Below are positions 15,827 through 26,400 of a stretch of 64,000 nt of DNA, in pieces; the first letter of the stretch is position 1; each line of letters starts with the position of its first letter. The stretch lies in contig CAXXGR010000002.1 of the NCBI GenBank assembly GCA_963678775.2, forward strand, positions 1,116,001 through 1,180,000, read 5' to 3'. The translations under genes and the position numbers were made by a program. The notes under the pieces are model-generated. The model worked only from the letters and a program-made list of their open reading frames with translations, had not been told where the DNA came from and did not search any database. Origin of the DNA: JBFHIJ01 sp963678775 (GTDB lineage Bacteria > Bacteroidota > Ignavibacteria > Kapaibacteriales > UBA2268).

Positions 15827-18364
15827 TTATTGAACTCTTATTTTGTCGCCAATTTGCATTCTTCTTGGGTTAAGATTTTTATTCATCTTTTGGAGATGCC
15901 TAACCGAAACACCATATTTTCTTGCAATTTTTGCTAAGGTATCATATTTTCTTACTGAATAATATACAGGAGTACTGTTAGATTTAGTACTGCCTTTGTA
16001 AGAATCGTCAGGATAGATTTTTAATTTGGAACCGGAATAAATAGTATTGCCTGATACTTTGCCGGGATTCCACTGTCTAATCTGTGATTTATTAACACCA
16101 TATCTTTGAGCTATCAGACCTAAAGATTGACCGCGACGAACTTTGTGAACAATCATCTTTGATTTAGCAGCATTTGCTTTAGATTTTGAAGAGACATTAG
16201 CCATGTCTTCTGCATTTGTTCTGATTTTCAAAATCTGATTAGGATAGATATGATTGTTTCTAATTCTATTGTCTGAAGTGATAACCTCAACTGAAACATC
16301 ATATAACTTACTGATAGAATAAAGGCTTTCTCCACCTTTCACAGTATGCTTAACGATAACAGGTTGAGCTATTTGCTCTACTTCAGTTGTTGTATCATCT
16401 TCATCTGATTCTTCTTCTATATTTTCATCATCAGCATTAGTGTCATCATTAGAAGCTAATTCATCGTTGTCAGATTCTTCTAATTCTTCATCTATCTCTT
16501 CACTTTCATCAGCACCAGCAGAAGCCAGTTCCTCTTCCTGAGCTTTTTTAGCCTCTAATGCTTTCTGTTGTTCTTTTTTGCGTTTCACGGCTGCCAAGTC
16601 TACTTCATCAGCTTTTTTAGCTTTGCTACGTTTTGGAGGAGCTTTAGCGATTACTAATTTTTGTCCCGGATGAATTTTATCATTGCTGTAAGAAATGTTA
16701 TTAAAGTTCCTTAAAGCAGTTATTCTTATACCGTGTTTTCTGGCTATGGAAGAAAGAGTTTCGCCTCTTTTAACATAGTGATAAATATCAACACCTTCGC
16801 CACCAACACCTGATGCAGCTGCAAGTTCATCCATGTCCACTTCTAAGTTAAGTGGTATTTTAATACTTGAGTTACGTTGTAATCTCGCTCTGGGCTCAAT
16901 ATTATTAAGTTCAGCTATGTCATATCTTGATACTTTATATTTTCTTGCAAGCGAGCGGAGAGATTCTCTTCGCTGTACAATATGCTCGAACCAAGGCTGT
17001 TTATCTTGAATAGTTAATGAGTCAAAGTTGACTGCAAACTGAGCGTACGAATTAGCAGGAATTTTTAAGTCATATTCAGGCAAATCAGGAGGAGTAGTAG
17101 CTTTAATCAGTTCAGGATTAAGCTCTTTAAGCTCTTCCACAGAAATATTAGCACACTTTGCAAGCGCAGCAATATTTATTGGTTCATGCAATTTAAAAAC
17201 GTCGTAAGTATACTCTTCCTGAAACTCAACAGAATCAAGATTGAAACCATATGCCTCAGGGTTCATAGCAATCATAGATGTAGCAATGTACCAAGGTACG
17301 TAATATTTTGTTTCTTTTGGAAGATACTTAGTTAATTCCCAAAAATCTGGACTAGATTTTCTGGAGCGTCTGATTGCTCTGCTAACGCAGCCCTGACCGC
17401 AATTATATGCAGCAAATGCAAGATGCCAATCACCAAATCTCACATAGAGATCTTTAAGATGGCGCATAGCAGCACGAGTAGCTTTTTCAGGGTCTCTCCG
17501 TTCGTCTACCCAGTAAGAATCATCAGCGTCATTTAGTCCGTACATTTCGCCTGTAGCTCTCATAAATTGCCAAAGCCCTACAGCTTTAGCTCTGGAAACA
17601 GCATCAGGTCTGAGAGCAGATTCGGTAATAGATAAGTATGCAAGTTCTTTCGGTACACCTTCTTCTTCAGCAATTCGCAGAATAAGAGGCAAATATCTAG
17701 AAGATCTGGAAAGAATTTTATAAAACAGTTTTACACCTCTTTTAGGATTTGTCCAAAAAGCGATGTTGCGTTTTACATAGTCATTTATTGGCATTGGTAT
17801 TTCCAATGAGTCGGGCGGCGGGACAAAGCCCGGCGTACTTTTAGGTTCTACGCCTGCCTGAGCCTGAAATTTGTCAATATCAATGATTTCATAAGTATCT
17901 ATTTCTTGGAAAAGCTTTTCTCTGATAATGAATATGTTTGACGCATCGTCCAAATCATCAAGATCATCTACAAAGTTTTCGTAATCTTCAATAATTAGCT
18001 GAGCTAAGTCAGTAAAGTTTTCATTTTTTTCAATATTAGGATATGAAGCAATTATATTTAAATCTTCAATAGCCTGATTAAAGTATTTTGCTGCGGAAGT
18101 AGTGTCGCCTCTTTCAATAAGAATAAGTGCTTTAAGGTATTTTTGTCTGGACTTTTCTAAAGTTTGAAGTACAAAAGCATCCTCAATAACTTCGCCATCA
18201 CCTTCTTCATCCAGCTCCGCATATTCGTCCTGAAAAAGGGACTTATCTGTGTGGTTTACGACTTGCTGAGTCTGAGAAAACAAATGAGTAGGCAATGCAA
18301 ATGATAGCATTACGATAAAAAATAAATGTATCGTTATCTTTGATAAAGTAGAATTTGCTCGCAT
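15827..18364 (-). CDS. mltD: LysM lytic transglycosylase, MltD-like
   Basis: 845 residues. A signal peptide (hydrophobic residues about 10-30, ending LFSQTQQ) precedes a coiled/helical region and an SLT domain from about residue 215 (YLSITESALRPDAVSRAKAV, GLWQFM, AAYNCGQG), where the first Glu is the predicted catalytic residue. Five LysM domains fill the C-terminal half, as in EHIVQRRESLRSLARKYKVS, YVKRGETLSSIARKHGI and YYSVRKYDTLAKIARKYGVS. Between LysM 2 and 3 is a strongly acidic linker of Glu, Asp and Ser. Lytic transglycosylases cut peptidoglycan glycan strands; LysM repeats bind them. A 193-base gap separates it from the zinc-type importer. It lies 77 bases upstream of the GT9 gene and may head that operon. 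Confidence 0.9.
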   Translation of the reverse strand: MRANSTLSKITIHLFFIVMLSFALPTHLFSQTQQVVNHTDKSLFQDEYAELDEEGDGEVIEDAFVLQTLEKSRQKYLKALILIERGDTTSAAKYFNQAIEDLNIIASYPNIEKNENFTDLAQLIIEDYENFVDDLDDLDDASNIFIIREKLFQEIDTYEIIDIDKFQAQAGVEPKSTPGFVPPPDSLEIPMPINDYVKRNIAFWTNPKRGVKLFYKILSRSSRYLPLILRIAEEEGVPKELAYLSITESALRPDAVSRAKAVGLWQFMRATGEMYGLNDADDSYWVDERRDPEKATRAAMRHLKDLYVRFGDWHLAFAAYNCGQGCVSRAIRRSRKSSPDFWELTKYLPKETKYYVPWYIATSMIAMNPEAYGFNLDSVEFQEEYTYDVFKLHEPINIAALAKCANISVEELKELNPELIKATTPPDLPEYDLKIPANSYAQFAVNFDSLTIQDKQPWFEHIVQRRESLRSLARKYKVSRYDIAELNNIEPRARLQRNSSIKIPLNLEVDMDELAAASGVGGEGVDIYHYVKRGETLSSIARKHGIRITALRNFNNISYSNDKIHPGQKLVIAKAPPKRSKAKKADEVDLAAVKRKKEQQKALEAKKAQEEELASAGADESEEIDEELEESDNDELASNDDTNADDENIEEESDEDDTTTEVEQIAQPVIVKHTVKGGESLYSISKLYDVSVEVITSDNRIRNNHIYPNQILKIRTNAEDMANVSSKSKANAAKSKMIVHKVRRGQSLGLIAQRYGVNKSQIRQWNPGKVSGNTIYSGSKLKIYPDDSYKGSTKSNSTPVYYSVRKYDTLAKIARKYGVSVRHLQKMNKNLNPRRMQIGDKIRVQ

Positions 18365-18514
18365 AAATTGCTCCGCGATTTTAAAGATGTTTGTGGAACT
18401 TAATCAATATACCTTATTAGAGTTAGATAGACAAATAGTATTTACTTATCTTATATCAATTATCGAGCCATACCTATCCCACCTTTAGGAGTTTGTATGT
18501 TTATAGAATATTGC

Positions 18515-18529
18515 GCAAGGCAGCCTTGC
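18515..18529. repeat. Intergenic palindrome between znuB and mltD
   Basis: GCAAGGC-A-GCCTTGC, an odd palindrome with seven-base arms, lies about 30 bases past the stop of znuB on the minus strand. There is no T-run, so it is at best a weak terminator. The rest of the 18365-18558 gap shows no gene. Confidence 0.4.
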
Positions 18530-18558
18530 CAACAGAACTTAGGTGCAAGGAAACTTTT

Positions 18559-19362
18559 CTATTTCCTCATTTTCCCGATAATAAAGAACAAAGTGAAAAT
18601 AATTGTCTGAATAATAATAATCACAGCACCGGAAGGTAAATCCGTAATTACGGAAATAAGCAATCCTACGATAACACTGATTAAACCTATTAAAACTGCT
18701 CTGATTGTTAAACAATAGAAAGAGTCACTTATTAATTTGGCTGCTGCCGGAGGCAACACCAAAAAGGCAGTTACAAGGACTATCCCCACAATTTTTACTG
18801 ATACTACGACCGTAAGAGCAATCAGTAAAGTTAGGATATAATCATCTCTGTCTGTGTTGATTCCGTCTGCAGCTGCCAAATCTTTATCAAAAGTAGCATA
18901 AGCCCAGTTATTCCAGTGCTTAAATGCCATTAGAATAGATATGAGTAAGACTGCAAATCCAAAAATCAAATCAGTATAGTTTGTTGTAATAATAGATCCA
19001 AACAGATAAGAAAAAGCATCCGCACTATAATTAGCTTTTAAAGCTATAAAGATAGTGCCAAGAGCAAAGGCAAACGAAAACACTACGCCTATGCCTGTGT
19101 CTGCTGATAATTGGGTGTTATTAGAGAGGTAATTGATTAGCAGAGCAACTGCTAAAGTGAAAGGGAAAGCAATATAAATTGGCTCTACTCCAAGGAGCAG
19201 ACCAAGTGCAATACCGCCAAAAGCGGAATGTGCGAGCCCACTTCCTAAAAAGCTCATTTTTCTTTGTACGACAAAGCTGCCAAAAAAGCTTCCCAAGAAT
19301 GCTATAATAAGTCCCCCTGCAAACGCCCTCAGCATGAAGGGCATCGCCAATATATCAAGCAT
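18559..19362 (-). CDS. znuB: ABC metal-ion transporter permease (ZnuB-like)
   Basis: 267 residues with about eight membrane segments and the ABC-3 family pattern: SFFGSFVVQRKMSFLGSGLA followed by HSAFGGIALGLLLG near the N-terminus, DTGIGVVFSFAFALG, and a middle VSVKIVGIVLVTAFLVLPPA block. It forms the inner-membrane channel with ZnuC. The gene overlaps the ATPase gene by eight bases. The metal is inferred from the binding protein; manganese and iron importers share the fold. Confidence 0.87.
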   Translation of the reverse strand: MLDILAMPFMLRAFAGGLIIAFLGSFFGSFVVQRKMSFLGSGLAHSAFGGIALGLLLGVEPIYIAFPFTLAVALLINYLSNNTQLSADTGIGVVFSFAFALGTIFIALKANYSADAFSYLFGSIITTNYTDLIFGFAVLLISILMAFKHWNNWAYATFDKDLAAADGINTDRDDYILTLLIALTVVVSVKIVGIVLVTAFLVLPPAAAKLISDSFYCLTIRAVLIGLISVIVGLLISVITDLPSGAVIIIIQTIIFTLFFIIGKMRK

Positions 19363-20107
19363 TTTCTCTTAGTCCGAATTCTACATTGTGTTTGTGCCCA
19401 GGATGCGAAAAGGCTAGTTGCAGATTCGCATTGTCAAAGGCTTCTTTTGCTGCACCATAATATACTTTTTTTTTGTTTAATAACAATACATTATTTGCGT
19501 GGTAGTAAGCTGATGACCAATCATGAGTTACCATGACTACAGTAGCGGAATTTTCCGACTTATACTCTTCTATGATATGATTAAGGGAATGCTCACATAC
19601 CATATCTATTCCTGTAGCAGGCTCATCTAATAATAGTATTTGTGGTTTTTTGACTAAGGCTCTTGCTAAGTATATTTTTTGCAACTCTCCGCCAGACATC
19701 TCTGATAGCTGTTTGTCTGCAAGATTTTCAGCACCTATTACTTTCAATGCCTCTATTGCTATATCTTTTATCTCATTACTTATGCGTCCAGGCCAGCTTT
19801 TTTTATAACCACTGGCAACAAGCTCTAATGCTTTAGCTGGGAAATTCCTGTCCAAAGTTTTTATTTGAGGCACGTAACCGATTACCAGACTTCTATCTTT
19901 ACTATTACTAATACCCTCTATAGATATCTTGCCTGAGGAGCATTTTATTAGTCCTGTGATTGCTTTCAGAAGACTTGACTTACCTGATCCGTTAGGTCCA
20001 ACTATCGCAATGAACTTATCTTTTTCGAATGAGACATTGAGATTATCTACAGCTACTTTTTCGCCATAGTTAATAGTCAAGTTTTCAATGGTTATAGCGT
20101 AGTCCAT
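19355..20107 (-). CDS. znuC: ABC transporter ATP-binding protein (ZnuC-like)
   Basis: 250 residues. It carries Walker A GPNGSGKSSLLKAI, the signature region LSEMSGGELQKIYLARALVK, Walker B ILLLDEPATGID and the switch His in VTHDWS. The protein powers the zinc-type permease encoded next. Its start overlaps the stop of the binding-protein gene by one base (TAATG on the minus strand). Confidence 0.93.
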   Translation of the reverse strand: MDYAITIENLTINYGEKVAVDNLNVSFEKDKFIAIVGPNGSGKSSLLKAITGLIKCSSGKISIEGISNSKDRSLVIGYVPQIKTLDRNFPAKALELVASGYKKSWPGRISNEIKDIAIEALKVIGAENLADKQLSEMSGGELQKIYLARALVKKPQILLLDEPATGIDMVCEHSLNHIIEEYKSENSATVVMVTHDWSSAYYHANNVLLLNKKKVYYGAAKEAFDNANLQLAFSHPGHKHNVEFGLRENA

Positions 20108-21054
20108 TATAGAGCCACTTTTAGAATATTTACATTATATAAAATCAAATCTGTGTATCTTATTTTATCTTTTACTCCTCCAACAGGGTCTAATACATAC
20201 AGCGCGACATTGGCAGCTTCTGCGAGTGTTTCTGCCGGTGCATTAGGCAACTGTGGTTCAGAGAATATTGCCTGAGCATTTGCGACATTTATTTTCTCTG
20301 CCATTATTTTTATGTGATTAGCAGTAGCTTCTTTGCCCGGAGTTTCTTCCAGACTGCCACCATATATCAACTTATAATCACGAAGCAAATAAAGAATTGA
20401 TGGGTGAAATAGAAAAACAGTTTTTCCCTTATGAGAAGCTAAAGCCTGAGTTATCTGCTTATCCAGTAGCTCTAAACGTTTGGTAAACCTATCTGCATTT
20501 GCAGCAAAATAAGCAGCATTGTCAGGGTCTAATTTGCTTAAAGTATCTACTAAAGCCGGCAAAATAGAAGCTACTGTTTTAGGACTCATCCAAAAGTGGG
20601 GATCCGGTACCAACGAGTCTGACGGTGATAGATGCTCATGGCTTTCACTGTCGTGATCGTGATGAGTGTCATGATTGTCTAAGCTGTCATTATCAGCTTC
20701 GGGAATGTCATGTGAATGTGGGCGGAAGAAATTTATATTTTCGTTTGGAACGAAATCAAATAATGCAATTTTGTTTTTATCTTCCAATTTTAACATCCAT
20801 GAGTCTAGCATATCATTAGTATAAAATATTGCATCGGCTACTTCTACTTGCATCAAATCAGAAGGTTTTGGAGTATATGTATGAGGAGAAGCTCCCGGAG
20901 GAACTAATCTATGTAAATCTGCTTTGTTGCCTACTATCTCTGACAAAATAGAGTAAATTGGGTGCGAGCTGGTAACAAATAATTTCTTTGAAGAAGTCTC
21001 GCCACAACTTATAGTCAAGAGTATCAGCACTAATAAAAAAGATAGTCTTCTCAT
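20107..21054 (-). CDS. znuA: Zinc-type ABC transporter substrate-binding lipoprotein (ZnuA)
   Basis: About 315 residues. It begins MRRLSFLLVLILLTISCGE, a lipoprotein signal with lipobox TISC, so it is anchored by lipid in the periplasm. Cluster A-1 features include SSHPIYSILSEIVGNK, GASPHTYTPKPSD (metal His), DPHFWMSP, LFHPSILYLL and YVLDPVGG. A His/Asp-rich loop (HDTHHDHDSESHEH) follows the first lobe, as in zinc-specific ZnuA proteins. That favours zinc over manganese. An in-frame ATG 72 bases upstream (21126) would add a non-lipoprotein leader, so I chose 21054. No clear Zur box is visible in the upstream region. Confidence 0.88.
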   Translation of the reverse strand: MRRLSFLLVLILLTISCGETSSKKLFVTSSHPIYSILSEIVGNKADLHRLVPPGASPHTYTPKPSDLMQVEVADAIFYTNDMLDSWMLKLEDKNKIALFDFVPNENINFFRPHSHDIPEADNDSLDNHDTHHDHDSESHEHLSPSDSLVPDPHFWMSPKTVASILPALVDTLSKLDPDNAAYFAANADRFTKRLELLDKQITQALASHKGKTVFLFHPSILYLLRDYKLIYGGSLEETPGKEATANHIKIMAEKINVANAQAIFSEPQLPNAPAETLAEAANVALYVLDPVGGVKDKIRYTDLILYNVNILKVAL

Positions 21055-21285
21055 AGGTTCTTTCAATAAATAAAACAATGTATAAAAGAATATGCAAGGG
21101 GACAAATATTTTATCACCATGTACACTTTATCTTCGTAAAAGTAAAATAGTAAAATAGTGTTGCAAATACGGCAAAAAGCATTGAAAATTGTGTAAGTAT
21201 AAAGAAGTCGTACTCTAAAAATACCAAATACTGTGCCTTCTAATTCTGAAATATGAGCAAGCTGTATGCCTCTGCACTTTTACAA

Positions 21286-21313
21286 AAATATTATTAGCAA
21301 AAATATAATATTT
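21286..21313. other. Inverted repeat in the znuA-leuCD divergent region
   Basis: AAATATTAT (21286-21294) and ATAATATTT (21305-21313) form nine-base inverted arms across a ten-base spacer, roughly midway between the znuA start and the dehydratase start. It could be an operator for a metal-dependent regulator or chance symmetry in A/T-rich DNA. Nothing else is seen in 21055-21388. Confidence 0.25.
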
Positions 21314-21388
21314 TCCTTGTTGATGTAAATAGAAATTTACTAACTTGTATCAAATTGCTTTATGTTGAACAACTAAAATATAAGGTTT

Positions 21389-23167
21389 ATGGCAGGGAAA
21401 ACATTCATAGAAAAGATATTAAATGCTCCTAAAGGAGCTATTGTTTTTAGGAAACCGGACATTGTGCTTACTCATGACAATACAGCTTCTATAGCCGGAA
21501 CTTTTCGCCAAATGGGCGGCGAGTCAGTTCTTGATTCTAATCAGTTGCTTGTAGTATTAGATCACAATGCGCCACCTACTAATGCAAAGTTGGCTACTCA
21601 ATACCAAAACATTAGGGAGACTGTAGAAGCACAAGGCATTAAAAGGTTTCATGATGCAGGAGATGGTATTTGCCACCAACTGATGGCAAATTACGCTCGA
21701 CCTGGTATGACTATTGTAGGCAGTGACAGCCACACATGCACAGCTGGTGCTTTTAACGCCCTTGCGGCAGGGATAGACAGGACTGAAGCTGCGGGCTTAT
21801 GGAAAAGAGGTGAGACATGGTTTAGAGTACCTGAATCTATCAAAATCACTTTGACAGGTCGTCTTCGAAATGGAGTGTACGCTAAAGATTTATCTTTATA
21901 TATAATAGGTAAAATCAGCTCTTCCGGTGCAAATTATATGTCTATTGAGTACCATGGTGATGGGGTAAAGACTTTGTCGGTTTCTGACAGGATGACTATT
22001 GCAAATTTGGCAAGTGAAATGGGAGCTAAAAATGCAGTATTTCCTGCAGATGAAGTATTAGAGGAATATTTGGGTGAATCAATAAAAGGTATATGGGCAG
22101 ATAAAGATGCAAAATATGCTTTCGAGATGGAAATTGATTTGGACAAACTTATTCCGTTAGTGGCAGCTCCTCATCATGTAGATAATGTAAAAAGTCTTGC
22201 AGAATTGCAGGGGCTTGAGATTAATCAGGGTCTAATAGGTACTTGTACAAATGGCAGAATAGAAGATTTGAGGATAGCAGCAGAAATATTGAAAGGTAAA
22301 AAAGTAAAACCGGGATTTCAGCTATTAGTAGTGCCGGCTTCTAAAGAAATATATTTGCAGGCAATAAAAGAAAATATACTTACTACTCTGTTGGAAGCAG
22401 GAGCAAATGTACTAAGCTCTTCATGCGGACCTTGCTTGGGGACTGGGCAGGGTATACCTGCGGACGGTGCTAAAGTTGTTTCTACAGCTAATCGAAATTT
22501 CTTAGGACGCATGGGTAATAAAAATGCTGAAATTTATCTTGCTTCTCCAGCTGTAGTAGCCTATACTTCTATAGAAGGAAAGCTTAATCATCCGAATTTA
22601 CACAATTACGATAGTATTTTTAGTATTCCGGATAAAGATGATGCAAAAACTGTCGTTATAGATGCTAATGATAATCGTAGGATAAATGGTGTCTGGAACT
22701 ATGCTGATGCAGATAATTTAAATACTGATCAGATGTTTGCGGGGAATCTTACTTATAATATCTTGAGCTCGGATGCTGAATCAATAATGCCTTATTTATT
22801 TGAGGGATTTGACCGGAATTTTACTAATTCAGTTGAAACAGGAGATATAATTGTAGCTGGAGATAACTTTGGATGCGGTAGCTCTAGAGAGCATCCTGCA
22901 GTAGGGTTAGCTCATGCAGGAGTCAAGGCGGTTATTGTTAAATCTGTCAATAGAATATTTTATCGCTCCTCTGTAAATCAAGGGTTGCCAATAATAATAC
23001 TTCCTGATTTTGTAGAGAAATATAAGGCAGGAGACTCTATAGAACTTGATATGGTAGAAGGTAGATTGACTTTGAATGGGGATGCATTCCCATTTGCAGC
23101 ACTCCCGAAGGAGTTAGTTAAAATATTTGAAAGCAAGGGACTTGTAAATTATCTAAAAACCATATAG
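21389..23167 (+). CDS. Fused LeuC-LeuD type aconitase-family dehydratase
   Basis: 592 residues, joining the large iron-sulfur part (about 1-420) and the small swivel part (about 445-590) that are normally separate proteins in isopropylmalate or homoaconitate dehydratase. Family marks: GSDSHTCTAGAFNALAAG, the cluster cysteines in GTCTNGRIEDL (about residue 285) and SSSCGPCLGTGQG (about 346-349), and the swivel motif FGCGSSREHPAVGLAHAGVK. The reaction would be isomerisation of a 2- or 3-hydroxyacid through a dehydrated intermediate, in leucine, lysine or citrate metabolism. The archaeal-type LeuC/HacA region is the nearest; Aquifex-type aconitase is similar but usually longer. It is flanked by a terminator and has no leu genes beside it, so the substrate is not certain. 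Confidence 0.8.
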   Translation: MAGKTFIEKILNAPKGAIVFRKPDIVLTHDNTASIAGTFRQMGGESVLDSNQLLVVLDHNAPPTNAKLATQYQNIRETVEAQGIKRFHDAGDGICHQLMANYARPGMTIVGSDSHTCTAGAFNALAAGIDRTEAAGLWKRGETWFRVPESIKITLTGRLRNGVYAKDLSLYIIGKISSSGANYMSIEYHGDGVKTLSVSDRMTIANLASEMGAKNAVFPADEVLEEYLGESIKGIWADKDAKYAFEMEIDLDKLIPLVAAPHHVDNVKSLAELQGLEINQGLIGTCTNGRIEDLRIAAEILKGKKVKPGFQLLVVPASKEIYLQAIKENILTTLLEAGANVLSSSCGPCLGTGQGIPADGAKVVSTANRNFLGRMGNKNAEIYLASPAVVAYTSIEGKLNHPNLHNYDSIFSIPDKDDAKTVVIDANDNRRINGVWNYADADNLNTDQMFAGNLTYNILSSDAESIMPYLFEGFDRNFTNSVETGDIIVAGDNFGCGSSREHPAVGLAHAGVKAVIVKSVNRIFYRSSVNQGLPIIILPDFVEKYKAGDSIELDMVEGRLTLNGDAFPFAALPKELVKIFESKGLVNYLKTI

Positions 23168-23194
23168 ATTTTTTATAAATATCATAAATGAATC

Positions 23195-23220
23195 GGCTCG
23201 AAATTTTATCGAGCCTTTTT
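23195..23220 (+). terminator. Rho-independent terminator of the fused dehydratase gene
   Basis: GGCTCGA (23195-23201) pairs with TCGAGCC (23209-23215), followed by a six-T run. The remaining gap to 23423 is A/T-rich with no gene visible. Confidence 0.92.
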
Positions 23221-23423
23221 TATGTCTATAAGTATAAAATATTATATAAAATCCTAGAAATTACGTAAAATTGTGTAGAATCACGACGAATGTAATTAAT
23301 ACTGATGTTTAAATTTTTCACAATATTGTGTTAAATGTTGATAATTTTATTGTTTATTATGGTGATTGTAACTAAATTGTAGGCGAGTATAGAAAATGCG
23401 ACATTATATAATCGGAGATCAGA

Positions 23424-26400
23424 ATGTGTGCTAAAACACATCCTAAGTCAAGGATCCTAAGCAGTTATGATAAAATATTAGGGAAGTTTGTTGATAAATG
23501 TCAGCTGCCTATCTGCCTTTATGATAATTTTGCCAATGATTATACTTGGGTAGCCCAAGATAATAGTCCGAATGATGAGTATGATAGCTATTTTGAGATG
23601 CTTCAGGAAAATATGACCAAAAACTTTGCTGATAACCGAATTTTATATAAATCCGGCAAACATGCTATATTAGGGTATAAAACGCGTGATGAAAGATATA
23701 ATATATTTTCTGTACCATTCCTTTGTGAAAATGAAATAAAAGTAGAAACTCCTTACGCTGAAATAAGGAATCTGATAAATTTAGATAAGATCGCAGTTTG
23801 TAAAGATGATGTAGACTTTTTGAGTGAAAAGTTTAGCTTTTTTAGTGAACTCTTGGAAGAGAATATCAAGTTACGCGAAGAGTTAGAGCTTAAAAAAGTA
23901 CAAACTAATAACTGGAATCAATTTGAGAATTTACCTTTCCCAATTATAGAGTTTGATTCGGATGGTATAGTTCTTAATGCCAATAATAAATTTACGGAAG
24001 AGACTAGTTTAGCAATATCTAATTTGAGAGGGAAGCCCCTATCTGGGATATTATCCTTAGAGGGTAAAAAATCATTTGAATTGGCTATGCATGGAGTAAT
24101 GTCTTTGGAAATGAGAGTCATAGATTTAGAGCTTCATCTCAATACGAAAATTATTTACTATCGTTGTGGCCTATTGAGCCATGCCAATGCAGACAGGTAT
24201 ACCTTTGGCTTGATGGATGTCAGCTCTCAGATGAAGAAAGATATTGCCCAAATCAATACAAAAAACAGAATGGAAGTGATTTTAAACTCTATAGGTGATG
24301 GAGTTATAGCTACCGACACCTATGGAAAAATCACAGGCATGAATGCTATTGCTGAGCAGATGACCGGATATACTGAATCAGAAGCAATAGGCATGGAACT
24401 GGAACAAGTATTTAAAATATACAGTGCAATATCTAAAAAACCTGTAGATAATCCTGTCCGAAAAGTATTAGAACATGGGCAAATTGTGGGGCTGGCAAAT
24501 CATACTGAACTTGTCTCAAAGAATGGAAAAGTATTTCAAATTGCAGATTCTGCAGCACCTATTAAGTATCAGGATGAGATTTTCGGGGTAGTGCTTGTAT
24601 TTAGTGATGTAACTGAAAGCTACGCAATGCTAAAATCACTCGAAGAGAGTGAAGTGTTTTACAGGACTATGTTTGATCATACTAATGATGCTGTAATTAT
24701 ATCAGATGAAACCGGAAAAATAATTGATGCAAACGTCAAAGCAGTTACTTTATTTGCCAATTCTAAATCAGAGCTGGTACAAACTAATTTACTCACGTTA
24801 TTGGAAATAGACGTTGCAGACTTAGATATGGATGGTTATGACAATAAAGTCTTTAAAAACGATATTGACATATACAATGTATATTCCGGAAAGCTTACTA
24901 TTGAATTTTCTATTTCTGCCTTTACTGTCAATGGTGAAAAAAAATACTTAAATGTTATACGCGACATAAGTGCAAAACGCGAAGATGAAAAGATGATTCT
25001 ACAGCAAAAAGAAATGATGGAGCTGGTTATAGATTCAATTCCGCAATGTATTTTTTGGAAAAATACTAATTCGGTCTATACCGGTTGTAATATAAACTTT
25101 GCAAAAATAGCCGGACTGGATGATGTAGATGATATAATTGGCAAAACTGATTATGAATTGCCATGGAAATTTGGAGAGGTAAATACATTTAGAGAATATG
25201 ATAGACAGATATTAGAAAACAAGAAGCCAATATTTAATATCATGAATAATTTGACTATGTATGATGGTCGTAATATTATAACTGAAACGACTAAGATACC
25301 TCTGACTAATGAAGATGGTAAAGTAATAGGCATATTAGGTTTGCTTTCTGACATAACTGATAAACATAATTACGAATCAAAAATTAAAGAGTCCCAAGAG
25401 AAATTTAGGACAATCTTTGAGCAAAGTCCGTATGGAATCTGCCACTATGATATACATGGAAATATTACAGATTTGAATAACTCCTTAGCTTCAATGGTTG
25501 ACATGGATATGGAAGCAATAAAAGGGTATAATTTGATCAATGACATGAAAAATAATCCTCATATCAGTAAGGAAGCTCGTATCGCAATTGAAAGTGGTAT
25601 TAGTTACTATAATGGTGAGTTTAAGATTATTACAGAAAATCAAAACAAACGGATATGGATTAAAAGCATTTTCAAGAGACTGGGTGAAAAGAGTCAAAAT
25701 GCAGGCGGCATAGCGATAATTGAAAACTTTACAGATAAATATATCGCCGAAAGTAAGCTGCGGAAGACTGAAGCTTTATTTAGCTCTGCGATAGAATATA
25801 TGGCATCGGGTGTTGTAATTACTGATGCAGAGGGGACTTTTATAAGGGTAAACCGTGGGGCTTGTGAAATATTAGGCGATAAAGAGCAAGGACTATTAGG
25901 TATTTCACCGGATAATCCATCCAAAAACTGGTGGATTTACACATTAGAAGATCAGCCTTTTAAATTGGAAGAGTTTCCACTTACCAGAGCTATCAGACAT
26001 GGTGCTAAAACTCGAAATCTTGAGTTATATGTGAAAAGGAAAGATGGTGTAAAAAGGTGGATTTTACTTAATGCTTCACCAGTATGGGACAGCACCGGAA
26101 TTATTGTTTCTGCAGTAGTTATCTTTCAGGACATCACTGCCAGAAAACATGCAGAGAGCCAGATAATGAGACTAAATGAAAAGCTGGAAGACATGGTAGA
26201 GTCTCGCACTGAGCAATTAAAAGATGCTTTGGAAGAGCTCCGTTTTGAAGTTGATGAAAGGAAGCGTGCAGAAATAGAACTTTATAAAACTCAGGAAGAA
26301 CTTAGGCTATCCTACGAAGCAGAAAAAGAGCTAAATGAATTGAAGACCAGATTTATTTCAATGGTCTCGCACGAGTATAGAACTCCTCTGACTGTTATTT

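Noticed and set aside
21055..21388. Zur box upstream of znuA
   Set aside because: Only a loose A/T-rich inverted repeat is present; it does not resemble known Zur operators closely enough to call.
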